A DNA stretch of 37,229 nucleotides, from positions 1-37,229 of the forward strand of contig JADGOI010000011.1 of NCBI GenBank assembly GCA_017883075.1. The letters run 5' to 3'. This DNA comes from Acidimicrobiales bacterium (GTDB lineage Bacteria > Actinomycetota > Acidimicrobiia > Acidimicrobiales > RAAP-2). The notes beneath the pieces were generated by a model. That model had not been told where the DNA came from. It saw nothing but the letters and a program-made list of their open reading frames with translations, and made no database searches. Positions 8,232-16,484 of the stretch are shown here, one piece after another (within the stretch, counting starts at the first letter, position 1; each line of letters starts with the position of its first letter). The position numbers and the translations under genes were made by a program.

Positions 8232-9095
8232 ATGAGTCCCGCCGCCGACCACGCCATTGCCTCCTTTGTTTCCGAGGTGCTCACCGTCGAGGCCGATGGC
8301 CACGTGGCCACCCTGTGGCTCGACCGCCCCGAGAAGCGCAACGCCCTGGGGCCGGCCTTCTGGTCCGACCTTCCCGTGGCCATGGCAGCCATCGGTTCGG
8401 ATCCGGAGATCCGGGCGGTGGTGATCGCAGCCAAAGGCCCCCACTTCAGCGTCGGCCTCGATCTGGTCGCCATGGCAGGCCTGGGCGGACCCATGAACTC
8501 GAGGGACGGCGCCCCCTTGTCGATGGCGGCGCGGGCCAAGTCGGCGCGGACGTCGGTGCTCCAGCTACAAGCCTCAGTGACCGCGGTGGCCGAATGCCCC
8601 CTACCGGTGATAGCGGCCATCCACGGCTACTGCATCGGAGGCGGGGTCGACCTGGCTGCCGCCTGTGACATCCGGTTGGCCTCTTTAGATGCCCTGTTCT
8701 CGGTGCGGGAAGCCAAGGTGGCCATCGTCGCCGACCTCGGCAGCCTCCAGCGCCTCCCCCACATCATCGGGAAAGGCCATGTGGCCGAGTTGGCCTTCAC
8801 CGGTAAGGACATCACCGCGGCCAGAGCCCGCGAGATCGGGCTCGTCAACGAGGTGTCAGCCGACGCCGACGCGGTGGTGGCCGATGCCCGTGCCCTCGCC
8901 ACCGAGATCGCCGCCAACTCGCCGCTCGCCGTCCAAGGGACCAAAGCGGTCTTGGCAGCCGGAGAAGGAAAGTCGGTGGCTGAAGGTCTCGACTACGTGG
9001 CCACCTGGAACGCCGGGTTCTTGGCCTCCGATGACCTGGTCGAGGCGATGACCGCCTTCATGGAGAAACGTCCAGGCAGTTTCACCGGCCGCTGA
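8232..9095 (+). CDS. crotonase family, delta(3,5),delta(2,4)-dienoyl-CoA isomerase-like
   Basis: Enoyl-CoA hydratase/isomerase fold protein of 287 residues. The oxyanion-hole segments are HFSVGLDL (about 71-78) and IHGYCIGGGVDL (about 130-141). Three acidic residues, D140, E160 and D168, have exactly the spacing of D176, E196 and D204 in mammalian dienoyl-CoA isomerase ECH1, and the flanking VREAKVAIVADLGSLQRLP closely resembles ECH1. That predicts isomerisation of 3,5-dienoyl-CoA in the oxidation of unsaturated fatty acids. The start at 8232 excludes the part of the frame that overlaps sufD. It is transcribed alone, divergently from sufD and convergently with the gene at 9132, and so splits the suf locus. 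Confidence 0.9.
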   Translation: MSPAADHAIASFVSEVLTVEADGHVATLWLDRPEKRNALGPAFWSDLPVAMAAIGSDPEIRAVVIAAKGPHFSVGLDLVAMAGLGGPMNSRDGAPLSMAARAKSARTSVLQLQASVTAVAECPLPVIAAIHGYCIGGGVDLAAACDIRLASLDALFSVREAKVAIVADLGSLQRLPHIIGKGHVAELAFTGKDITAARAREIGLVNEVSADADAVVADARALATEIAANSPLAVQGTKAVLAAGEGKSVAEGLDYVATWNAGFLASDDLVEAMTAFMEKRPGSFTGR

Positions 9096-9131
9096 GGACA
9101 CTCGGCCGTCCCACGGGAGCCCGCAGGCAGT

Positions 9132-9476
9132 TCAGCGCCGCCGGTTCCACCAACGACGCTGCTTGCGTTCTGCTCTGGCCTCTTGCGCCTCTACCTCGGA
9201 CACCACCTGCGGGCCGACCGCGTTGATGATGTCCTCGGCGCTATCGAGAAGCGCTGCAGCCTCTCCGTCGGGGACGTCGGGCATCGGCTCGAGTGGCGGC
9301 TCGACCAGTGACCCGCGGGCCCAACCCACATCGGCGAACCGACGGGAATAGGACGGGCAGTCGTCAGGGCACTTCCAGGGGGCGTCGGGGGCCAGGTCCA
9401 GCACGCAGAACCGGGCTACTTCGCCCGAGTCATAGGTCCGGCTTTGAAAGTGCTTGCACTCTTCCCTCATGGGCAT
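9132..9476 (-). CDS. hypothetical four-cysteine protein downstream of sufB
   Basis: A 114-residue protein (112 if the second ATG at 9470 is used, which has better spacing from an AGG ribosome site). Four cysteines lie in the N-terminal third: C7, C24, C36 and C40, with CPDDC forming a CxxxC pair, an arrangement that could bind zinc or an Fe-S cluster. The middle is acidic and Pro-rich, and the C-terminal end is strongly basic (RAERKQRRWWNRRR). It starts 51 bp after sufB on the same strand and is probably co-transcribed with it. I do not recognise the family; the association with sufB suggests, without proving, a role in or dependence on Fe-S metabolism. Confidence 0.75.
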   Translation of the reverse strand: MPMREECKHFQSRTYDSGEVARFCVLDLAPDAPWKCPDDCPSYSRRFADVGWARGSLVEPPLEPMPDVPDGEAAALLDSAEDIINAVGPQVVSEVEAQEARAERKQRRWWNRRR

Positions 9477-9527
9477 TGACCTATTCTGCCCCGTTCAGAC
9501 GGACGCCACCCGGCCACCCAAGGTGGC

Positions 9528-10928
9528 TCAGCCGACCGATCCCTCCATCTGCAGCTCGATCAGCCGACTCCATTCGACCGCATACTCCATGGGCAGGGTG
9601 CGGGTGATCGGCTCGATGAAGCCGTTCACGATCATTCCCATGGCCTGGGTCTCGGACAGTCCGCGGCTCATCAAGTAGAAAAGCTGGTCGTCGCCCACCT
9701 TGGACACTGTGGCCTCGTGGCCGATGCGGGCATCCCGCTCGGCAACTTCCATGTACGGCTTGGTTTCGGAGATCGAGGTGTCGTCGAGGAGCAGGGCATC
9801 ACACCGGACGAAGCTCTTGGCATGTTTCGCCCCTTCGTCCACGTGGACCAGGCCGCGATAGGTGGTGATCCCGGCATCCTTGGAGATGGACTTGGAGATG
9901 ATGGTCGAGGTCGTCTCGGGGGCGGAATGGACCATCTTGGCCCCGGCATCCTGGTGCTGGCCGGCTCCGGCATAGGCCACCGACAGCACTTCACCCGATG
10001 CCTTCGGGCCCATGAGATACACCGAGGGGTACTTCATGGTCAGACGCGACCCGATGTTGCCGTCGATCCACTCCACGTGGGCCTCGGCTTCGGCCCGTGC
10101 TCTCTTCGTCACCAGGTTGTACACGTTGTTGGACCAGTTCTGAATGGTCGTATAGGTGATGCGGGCACCTTCGAGTGCCACCAGCTCGACCACCGCCGAG
10201 TGCAGCGAGTCGGTGGTGTACACCGGGGCGGAACAGCCCTCGACGTAGTGAACCTGAGATCCCTTGTCCGCGATGATCAGGGTGCGCTCGAACTGGCCCA
10301 TGTTCTCCGCGTTGATGCGGAAGTAGGCCTGCAACGGCTGATCGACCACCACGCCGGGCGGAACATAGATGAACGAGCCTCCTGACCACACTGCCGAGTT
10401 CAGGGCGGCGAACTTGTTGTCGTTCGGCGGGATGATGGTCCCGAAGTACTTGCGGACGAGGTCGGGGTACTCACGCACCGCCGTATCCATGTCGCAGAAC
10501 AACACTCCCAGGTCTTCGAGATCCTCGCGATTGCGGTGGAACACGACCTCGGACTCGTACTGCGCAGTGACCCCGGCCAGGTACTTCCGCTCTGCTTCGG
10601 GGATGCCAAGCTTCTCGTAGGTGTCCTTGATGGCGTCGGGGAGATCGCTCCACTCGTTCACCTGCTCGGACGTCGGCTTGATGTAGTAGTAGATGTCGTC
10701 GAAATCGAGATCCGGCATGTTGACCGCGAACCAGGCAGCCATCGGACGCTTCTCGAACCGCTGGAGGGCCCGGAGCCGGAAGTCGAGCATCCACTGCGGC
10801 TCTTTCTTCATGGCCGACATCTCCCGCACGATGTCCACGTTGAGACCCTTCTTGGGCTTGAAGACATAGTCCTCTTCGTCGGACCATCCAAGTTTGTATT
10901 TCCCGAGGTCAAGTTCGGTGGTTGTCAT
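9528..10928 (-). CDS. sufB: Fe-S cluster assembly protein SufB
   Basis: Core scaffold of the SUF machinery, 466 residues. The N-terminal [19 protein letters not shown], the [10 protein letters not shown] motif, HYVEGCSAP with the internal sulfur-accepting cysteine, [12 protein letters not shown] with the C-terminal cluster cysteine, and GHEATVSKV with the conserved histidine are all present. The start is ATG 10928, backed by GGGAG six bases upstream; the frame stays open to 11231, but the extra sequence is not SufB-like and overlaps the divergent protease gene. An inverted repeat lies immediately upstream. The gene is followed by the four-cysteine protein; its partners sufD and sufC are about 1.4 kb away, beyond an opposite-strand gene. 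Confidence 0.97.
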   Translation of the reverse strand: MTTTELDLGKYKLGWSDEEDYVFKPKKGLNVDIVREMSAMKKEPQWMLDFRLRALQRFEKRPMAAWFAVNMPDLDFDDIYYYIKPTSEQVNEWSDLPDAIKDTYEKLGIPEAERKYLAGVTAQYESEVVFHRNREDLEDLGVLFCDMDTAVREYPDLVRKYFGTIIPPNDNKFAALNSAVWSGGSFIYVPPGVVVDQPLQAYFRINAENMGQFERTLIIADKGSQVHYVEGCSAPVYTTDSLHSAVVELVALEGARITYTTIQNWSNNVYNLVTKRARAEAEAHVEWIDGNIGSRLTMKYPSVYLMGPKASGEVLSVAYAGAGQHQDAGAKMVHSAPETTSTIISKSISKDAGITTYRGLVHVDEGAKHAKSFVRCDALLLDDTSISETKPYMEVAERDARIGHEATVSKVGDDQLFYLMSRGLSETQAMGMIVNGFIEPITRTLPMEYAVEWSRLIELQMEGSVG

Positions 10929-10939
10929 ATCCGCTCCCA

Positions 10940-10970
10940 GGAGAAAACCGGCCGGTCGGCCAATTTCTCC
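10940..10970 (-). promoter_or_regulatory. inverted repeat just upstream of sufB
   Basis: Perfect 7-bp arms GGAGAAA (10940-10946) and TTTCTCC (10964-10970) enclose a 17-bp segment containing the palindrome ACCGGCCGGT (10947-10956). The element ends 11 bp before the sufB ATG and abuts its ribosome site. It could be an operator for an Fe-S sensing repressor or an mRNA hairpin in the leader. No regulator gene is in the window. Confidence 0.5.
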
Positions 10971-11082
10971 TATACAGATAGTAACAACCCCGGTCACCCA
11001 GCGAAACCGGTAGCCAGAGTCCCTGCCAGACAGCCATGCCACCCTGTCAAAGACGCCACCGGGGCCGTGCCACCATGTTCGA

Positions 11083-13248
11083 ATGCCCGGCGCCTCCCGT
11101 CCCACTCCCCCCGTTCCCGCCCGCCGCCCGGTGGTACTCGAGGCCCATGGGGATGTGCGCATCGACGACTGGTACTGGTTGGCCGACAAGGAGGACCCGG
11201 CGGTCATCGAGCACCTGACGGCCGAGAACACCTACACCGAGGCGGTCACCGCCGCCACCGCCGGCCTACGCGACCAACTGTTCAAAGAGATGGTGGCCCG
11301 GATCGAGGAGACCGACCTGTCGGTCCCCGCCCGCAAGGGAAATTGGCTGTACTTCAGCCGGACAGTGGAAGGCAGCAGCTATGGCATCCACTGCCGCCGG
11401 CCCGCAGGCACCGGTGAAGAGGCAGAGGGTGAAGAGGAGGTCATCCTGGATGAGAACATCCTGGCCGAAGGACACGACTACTTCGCCCTCGGGAATTTGG
11501 CCATCAGCCCCGACCATCGATGGCTGGCCTACTCCACCGACACCTCGGGTGCAGAGCGCTACACCATGCGCTTCCGCGACCTGGACAGCGGCGACGAGTC
11601 GGCAGAGTCGCTCGGCGACACCTCGTACGGCGTGGCATGGGCCAACGACAACGCCACCGTGTTCTTCGTCCGGGTGGACGAGGCCATGCGCCCGCACCAA
11701 TTGTGGCGTCATGAGGTGGGCACCGCTCCGTCCGGGGACGTGCTGGTCTACGAGGAGCCCGACGAGCATTACTACCTGGGCGTAGGCCGGACCAAAGACG
11801 ACAGGTACATCCTGTGCGCCCTCGATTCGAAAGTGACCTCCGAGGTCCGGGTGCTGTCGGCTGACAATCCCGGTGGCGAGTTCACCATCGTCGAGCCGCG
11901 CCGCCAGGGGATCGAGTACAGCGTGGATCACGATCGGGGCGATCCCGACAACGGGCGCCAGGGGAGATTCCTCATCGTGACCAACGACGGCGCCGAGGAC
12001 TTCCGATTGATGGCCGCCCCCGACGATGCCCCGGGGAGGGCGTCGTGGACCGAGGTCATCCCGGCCCGGGAGGGTGTCCGTCTCGATGCCGTGGATCCCT
12101 TCGCCAACCACCTGGTGGTCTACGAGCGGGAGGACGGTGAAACCCGGATTCGGGTGATTGACGCGGTCACCGGCGTCTCCACCCCTGTCGACCAGCCCGA
12201 GACGCCGTCAACCGTCTGGGGAGGTGCGAACCCCGAGTACGACTCCACCACCCTCCGGTACGAGTACACCTCCATGGTCACCCCCCGCTCGGTCTTCGAC
12301 CTCGACCTCGAGACGGGGAAGCTGGAACTGCGCAAGCGCCAACCCGTCCTCGGCGACTTCGATCCCGACCGGTACACCACCGAACGGCGTTGGGCGCGGG
12401 CCGAGGACGGCGCCCGGGTACCGATCTCACTCGTCTACCGGACCGACCTGGTGGCAGCCGGGGCCGGGGCCGGGGCACCGTGCCTCCTCTATGGCTACGG
12501 CTCCTACGAGGCGTCGATGGACCCCACCTTCTCGTCATTCCGGCTGAGCCTCCTCGATCGTGGCTTCGTGTTCGCCATTGCCCATGTCCGGGGCGGCGGG
12601 GAGATGGGCCGGCGGTGGTACGAGGACGGGAAATTCCTGTCCAAGCCCAATACGTTCAGCGACTTCGTGGCGTGCGCACGCAACCTCATCGACGAGGGTT
12701 GGACCTCAGCCGACCGTTTGGTGGCACGGGGCGGAAGTGCGGGCGGCCTGCTGATGGGAGCGGTGGCCAACCTGGCTCCCGAACTCTTCCGGGCCATCGT
12801 GGCGGAAGTCCCGTTCGTGGACTGCTTGACCACCATTTTGGATGACACACTTCCGCTCACCGTGCTGGAGTGGGAGGAATGGGGCAACCCGGTGGAAGAC
12901 CCCGAGGTCTACGCGGTCATGAAGGCCTATTCCCCCTATGACAACGTCAGGTCGCTCGACCAGCACGGGGTGCCGGTTCGGTACCCGGACATTTTGGCCA
13001 CCGGTGGCCTGTCCGACCCACGGGTGGGTTTCTGGGAGCCGGCCAAATGGGTGGCCAAGATCCGGACGGCCAACTCGGAGAACCGGGTGATCCTCAAGAC
13101 AGAGATGGGAGCCGGTCACGGCGGTCCCTCCGGGCGTTATGACGCCTGGAAGGACGAGGCGTTCGTCTACGCCTTTATTCTCGATGCCCTGGGTCTCACC
13201 GACGAGGGCCTGGGTCTCACCGACGAGGGCCTGGGTCTCAAGGAGTAG
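11083..13248 (+). CDS. ptrB: prolyl oligopeptidase family S9 peptidase (oligopeptidase B-like)
   Basis: Cytosolic serine peptidase of 721 residues that cleaves short peptides, in characterised relatives after Lys or Arg. The N-terminal half is the seven-bladed beta-propeller, beginning with [18 protein letters not shown]. The C-terminal alpha/beta-hydrolase domain holds the triad S552 in GGSAGG, D645 in LSDPRVG and H679 in [27 protein letters not shown] is typical of oligopeptidase B. There is no signal peptide. The C-terminal tail is a small tandem duplication (LGLTDEG twice). ATG at 11083 has no Shine-Dalgarno. The gene is divergent from sufB and its last 11 bp overlap the convergent gene at 13238. 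Confidence 0.93.
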   Translation: MPGASRPTPPVPARRPVVLEAHGDVRIDDWYWLADKEDPAVIEHLTAENTYTEAVTAATAGLRDQLFKEMVARIEETDLSVPARKGNWLYFSRTVEGSSYGIHCRRPAGTGEEAEGEEEVILDENILAEGHDYFALGNLAISPDHRWLAYSTDTSGAERYTMRFRDLDSGDESAESLGDTSYGVAWANDNATVFFVRVDEAMRPHQLWRHEVGTAPSGDVLVYEEPDEHYYLGVGRTKDDRYILCALDSKVTSEVRVLSADNPGGEFTIVEPRRQGIEYSVDHDRGDPDNGRQGRFLIVTNDGAEDFRLMAAPDDAPGRASWTEVIPAREGVRLDAVDPFANHLVVYEREDGETRIRVIDAVTGVSTPVDQPETPSTVWGGANPEYDSTTLRYEYTSMVTPRSVFDLDLETGKLELRKRQPVLGDFDPDRYTTERRWARAEDGARVPISLVYRTDLVAAGAGAGAPCLLYGYGSYEASMDPTFSSFRLSLLDRGFVFAIAHVRGGGEMGRRWYEDGKFLSKPNTFSDFVACARNLIDEGWTSADRLVARGGSAGGLLMGAVANLAPELFRAIVAEVPFVDCLTTILDDTLPLTVLEWEEWGNPVEDPEVYAVMKAYSPYDNVRSLDQHGVPVRYPDILATGGLSDPRVGFWEPAKWVAKIRTANSENRVILKTEMGAGHGGPSGRYDAWKDEAFVYAFILDALGLTDEGLGLTDEGLGLKE
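13189..13245 (+). repeat. 21-bp tandem duplication in the protease C terminus
   Basis: CTGGGTCTCACCGACGAGGG plus a terminal C occurs at 13189-13209 and again, perfectly, at 13210-13230, followed by a partial third copy that ends in the stop codon. It encodes LGLTDEG twice, then LGLKE. The duplication is in frame and lies beyond the catalytic histidine, so it probably has no effect on activity. Confidence 0.9.
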
Positions 13249-14287
13249 TCGTCGTCGTGGTGGCGGTCGAAGCCGCGGCGGGCGACGGTTCGAAAGTGGC
13301 GGTGAACGGTGCCTGCATCGGGCTGGGCAGAATCACCGGAATGTCCTCGGCGGACAGGGCCGCAGTGGACGCCCCCAACACGACATTCATGGCTCCGGTG
13401 GCGTGTATCACCTGACTGGCCCCGGGCTGGAGCGTCCCGGCCCACGCCGTGGTTCCCGATGAGACATTGGTGGCATCCACCCAACACGTGCCACTGGCGG
13501 TGACGATCACGTCGTACGAGGTTGAGCTCACCGAATAAGTGGCCGAGGCCGCGGTGGAGGACGTGGCCACCAGTTGGGTCGGCGGCTTGGTTGTGGTGGT
13601 AGGCGTCGGTTTGGTCGGCTTCGGCGAAGTCGTCGGTGTAGTCGAACCATGGAGAACCGGAGTTGGGTGGTGACCGGCAACCGTGGTGATGCTGGTCTTG
13701 GTGGTGGCATGATGACTCGAGCGACGGCTTCCGACGAAGGCCAGGGCTCCGAACACCACCAGAACCACAATGACGACGGTGGGCGTCCTCCAATGCCACT
13801 GCCGGTGCTCCATCGAATGGATGGCCTGTTTGCGGGCACGGTCGGAGCGGAACTCGGGGGCCACCGGCCTGATTCCCGGGCGACCGGCCTGGTCGGCCCG
13901 GCTGTCCGGTCGGGCAGCGTCGAAGCCCAGCTCGCCCTCGGAGGTGAACGGCTCACCGGGATCCCGTCCGAGTCCGAGTCCGAGTCCGAGCCCTGGCACC
14001 GCCTCGGGTACCGGCACCGGGGCCGAAGGCACCGTGTCGGCGGCGTCCCTTCCGGTGATGTGGACCGAAGGTGACCCCGTCCGGGCGGCCGGGTCTTCCC
14101 ACCCCCCGGCATGGCCCGGGATCGTGTCCGTCGACCGTCCGGTCCGATCGGAAATATGCTCCATCGTTCCCAGAGCCGTCCGATAGTTGCGCACGGAATG
14201 GGCTTCGTCCGCGTTGGGTCGCCACGTGAGCTTGGCCACTACCGCGCCCACTGCCACCAGTACCACTGCGATTACTGCTATCCACAT
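13238..14287 (-). CDS. membrane protein with RodZ-like C-terminal (DUF4115-type) domain
   Basis: A 349-residue protein with two hydrophobic helices, at residues 2-20 and about 168-187. Between them lies a charged, Pro/Gly-rich stretch that includes a GLGLGLGLG run from a hexanucleotide repeat. After the second helix comes a Thr/Pro-rich linker (about 195-245), then a small beta-rich domain with YDVIVTASGTCWVDATN, GTLQPGASQVIHATGAM and LGASTAAL, which resembles the periplasmic C-terminal domain of RodZ (DUF4115). The N-terminal helix-turn-helix of RodZ is absent. Topology is probably both ends outside or one long cytoplasmic loop; it is not determinable here. It may act at the cell envelope. 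It ends 11 bp inside the convergent protease gene. Confidence 0.75.
   Translation of the reverse strand: MWIAVIAVVLVAVGAVVAKLTWRPNADEAHSVRNYRTALGTMEHISDRTGRSTDTIPGHAGGWEDPAARTGSPSVHITGRDAADTVPSAPVPVPEAVPGLGLGLGLGRDPGEPFTSEGELGFDAARPDSRADQAGRPGIRPVAPEFRSDRARKQAIHSMEHRQWHWRTPTVVIVVLVVFGALAFVGSRRSSHHATTKTSITTVAGHHPTPVLHGSTTPTTSPKPTKPTPTTTTKPPTQLVATSSTAASATYSVSSTSYDVIVTASGTCWVDATNVSSGTTAWAGTLQPGASQVIHATGAMNVVLGASTAALSAEDIPVILPSPMQAPFTATFEPSPAAASTATTTTTTP
13967..13990. repeat. hexanucleotide repeat (TCCGAG)4
   Basis: Four perfect 6-bp units. In the minus-strand gene it encodes alternating Leu-Gly (GLGLGLGL), in a low-complexity loop. Confidence 0.9.
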
Positions 14288-14413
14288 CGGGTCTATTCAA
14301 CCCGAATGTGCGCCCCTTGTGACACCGACCCCGCTGATCGGGTGTCGAACCGCTGATTCAAGGGGGATTCGGGGAGTTCGCCATGGTGGAACGGTGCCGG
14401 GCCATCACCTTCG

Positions 14414-14431
14414 ACCGACCTGGGGGTCGGT
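14414..14431 (-). terminator. hairpin after the four-gene unit ending in the SDR
   Basis: ACCGACC and GGTCGGT form a perfect 7-bp stem with a 4-nt loop, 20 nt beyond the SDR stop on the minus strand. There is no uridine tract, as is common in GC-rich actinobacteria, so terminator function is inferred. Confidence 0.5.
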
Positions 14432-14451
14432 GGAGATCGAAGGGGGTGCCT

Positions 14452-15333
14452 TCAGATGGCAGTGACCGAGGTGAGACCCCCGTCGACGGTCAGGTGGGCT
14501 CCGGTGATGAAAGAGGCCTCGTCCGAGAGCAGAAACCGGATGGGACGGGCGATCTCGTCGGGAGTCGAGACCCGCTGCAACGGGGTCCGCTCCTCGAGTT
14601 GCCGGCGAAATCCGGGAATCTCGAATGCGGGAGCGAGCATGGGGGTGGCCACCGCCCCCGGGCACACCGCGTTGACCCGGAAGCCCTCCATGGCGAACCG
14701 GTGACCGATCGACCGCATCACTCCGAGGACAGCTCCCTTCGAGGCACAGTAGGCGGTGAGCATGGCGCTCCCGAAAAGGCCTTCGATCGATGAGATCAGT
14801 ACGACGGCTGAGCCGGGTCCGGCCACCCGAAACGGCTCGAGCAGAGCTTTGGAGATCATGGCGGCGGCCCGCACATTGGTGTTCAGGGTGGTGTCCCACA
14901 AGGCATCGTCGATGGAGTCGACCGGCATCGGGCCCGACACGCCGGCAGCGTGCACGAACCCACCGAGCGAGCCCAGCGCGGTGGCGGCCTTCGGCACTTC
15001 GGCCGCGATGGCGGCGGAATCGGTGACATCGACAACCGACCACGTCGCGATGGCGCCATGACGTTCTCGGCAGAGTGTCGCCGTCTCTTCGGCCCCTTCC
15101 GCGTTCACATCCCACACCGCCACCGGCCGGCCCACTTCGGCCAGCGCCAGTGCCGTCTCCCGCCCGATGCCCGATCCTCCCCCGGTGATCAATACGCCGG
15201 TGTTGGGCGATCCCAGGCGATCCGCTCGCTTGGTGGAGAGTTTCTTTGTGCGCCCCGTACCAGGGGTGCCCCGCTTGGCTGCCTCCACCGGTCCATCTCC
15301 GCCATCGGCGGCACGGGTCGCGCTTGGAGTCAT
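14452..15333 (-). CDS. SDR family oxidoreductase
   Basis: Short-chain dehydrogenase of 293 residues with a basic N-terminal extension of about 45 residues before the Rossmann fold. The cofactor motif is TGGGSGIG (50-57); HAAG replaces the usual NNAG; the catalytic residues are a serine at 181/182 and Y195/K199 in YCASK. The end LTVDGGLTSVTAI is standard. It is the last gene of a same-strand series (metallo-beta-lactamase protein, flavin reductase, RmlC-like epimerase, SDR), starting 26 bp after the epimerase stop. No Shine-Dalgarno is clear, and a later start nearer VLITGGG cannot be excluded. Substrate unknown. Confidence 0.9.
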   Translation of the reverse strand: MTPSATRAADGGDGPVEAAKRGTPGTGRTKKLSTKRADRLGSPNTGVLITGGGSGIGRETALALAEVGRPVAVWDVNAEGAEETATLCRERHGAIATWSVVDVTDSAAIAAEVPKAATALGSLGGFVHAAGVSGPMPVDSIDDALWDTTLNTNVRAAAMISKALLEPFRVAGPGSAVVLISSIEGLFGSAMLTAYCASKGAVLGVMRSIGHRFAMEGFRVNAVCPGAVATPMLAPAFEIPGFRRQLEERTPLQRVSTPDEIARPIRFLLSDEASFITGAHLTVDGGLTSVTAI

Positions 15334-15359
15334 CGACGCAGCATGTCAGGACCGGGGGA

Positions 15360-15911
15360 TCAGGTGCGAAGGCGTGATCGGGGCTGCAGGGCCGGATCGA
15401 GATCGGCCCGCCGCGGGTTGGCGCGGTCCCTTTCCGACAGCACCGGATCGGTCAGTCCCCAGTCGGCCCCGATGGCGGGATCGTCCCACGCCACACCCAG
15501 TTCGTCGTCAGCGTTGTAGTACCCGTCGACCAGGTACCAGAGGGTCAGGTCGGTCAATGACGCGAATCCATGGGCCACGCCCGGCGGGATGAACAGGCCG
15601 CGGTCGTGGTCTCCGTCGAGGTCGAGGGTGAGGGTGGCACCGTCGGTGGGAGATCCCTGGCGGAGATCGTGGAGCACGACCCGGGCCGTGCCCCGAAGGA
15701 CGTACCAGTAGTCGGCCTGATGGAGGTGGTAGTGCAGGCCGACGATGGCTCCCGCCTGCTTTTCGGACCGATTGCCCTGGGTCATCTCCCGTCCCAGCGG
15801 GAACCAGCTCCGACGGTAGGTCTCGACGAAACGACCCCGCTCATCGCCGTGGCGATCGGGCTCGACCACGATGACATCAGCGATGACCTTCGACTCTTCG
15901 ATACTCGGCAC
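15360..15911 (-). CDS. dTDP-4-dehydrorhamnose 3,5-epimerase family protein
   Basis: Cupin-fold sugar epimerase-like protein of 183 residues. Family motifs include DERGRFVETYRRSWF, VGLHYH with the catalytic-type H60, FIPPGVAHGF (108-117) and DELGVAWDDPAIGADW. In characterised RmlC enzymes the motif is RGLHYQ; here the arginine before Gly-Leu-His is replaced by valine, so nucleotide-sugar binding may differ. No other dTDP-rhamnose genes (rmlA, rmlB, rmlD) are nearby. It begins 3 bp after the flavin reductase stop, so it is certainly co-transcribed with that gene. It could act on a different 4-keto sugar. Confidence 0.88.
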   Translation of the reverse strand: MPSIEESKVIADVIVVEPDRHGDERGRFVETYRRSWFPLGREMTQGNRSEKQAGAIVGLHYHLHQADYWYVLRGTARVVLHDLRQGSPTDGATLTLDLDGDHDRGLFIPPGVAHGFASLTDLTLWYLVDGYYNADDELGVAWDDPAIGADWGLTDPVLSERDRANPRRADLDPALQPRSRLRT

Positions 15912-15914
15912 TGG

Positions 15915-16484
15915 CTAGGTCCCATCCTTTTCCGTAGTGGTGCATGGAGCGGATTGCTGCGCGGTGAGTGGTGCAGGGTCTGACCCGGCTTCGGCGAGGC
16001 CGGCGAATGCGCTGTTGTAGAACAGTAACGGCACGCCGTCGCCCAGGCCGAGATCGAGCACCCTCCCGATGACCAGCTCATGGTCCCCGGCATCGTGGAT
16101 GAGCTCCACGGCGCAGTTCACCCATGCCAGCGATCCATCGATGACCGGCGCACCCCCGGTCGCTGCCCGATGCCACAACACCCCGGCGAACTTGTCGCCC
16201 CCCGAGACGGCGAACCGGCGACACACATCCTGTTGGTGATCTGCGAGCACGTTGACGCAGAAGCTGCCGGCCTTGGCGATCCGGGGCCAGCTGGTGGATG
16301 ACCTGGCCGGGGCCAACGCCACCAGCGGAGGATCGAGGGAGAGCGACACGAAGCTCTGACAGGTGAAACCGACCGGTTTCCCCTCCTCCAGAGCGGTCAC
16401 CACGGTCACTCCGGTGACAAAGCGTCCCATAGCCTCTTTGAACAGGGCGGTGTCGAAGGTCACGGCGGCGGAGGACTCGGTCAT
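15915..16484 (-). CDS. flavin reductase family protein
   Basis: FMN-binding split-barrel protein of 189 residues. It contains the family's N-terminal helix FKEAMGRFVTGVTVVTA, the FTCQSFVSLSLDPPLVALAP segment that contacts flavin, and GSFCVNVLADHQQDVCRRFA. Such proteins supply reduced flavin to two-component monooxygenases or are themselves oxidoreductases. Its ATG overlaps the stop of the upstream metallo-beta-lactamase gene (ATGA), and the epimerase follows 3 bp later. The luciferase-like oxygenase at 4592 is a conceivable partner but lies far away; no monooxygenase is present in this unit. Confidence 0.9.
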   Translation of the reverse strand: MTESSAAVTFDTALFKEAMGRFVTGVTVVTALEEGKPVGFTCQSFVSLSLDPPLVALAPARSSTSWPRIAKAGSFCVNVLADHQQDVCRRFAVSGGDKFAGVLWHRAATGGAPVIDGSLAWVNCAVELIHDAGDHELVIGRVLDLGLGDGVPLLFYNSAFAGLAEAGSDPAPLTAQQSAPCTTTEKDGT

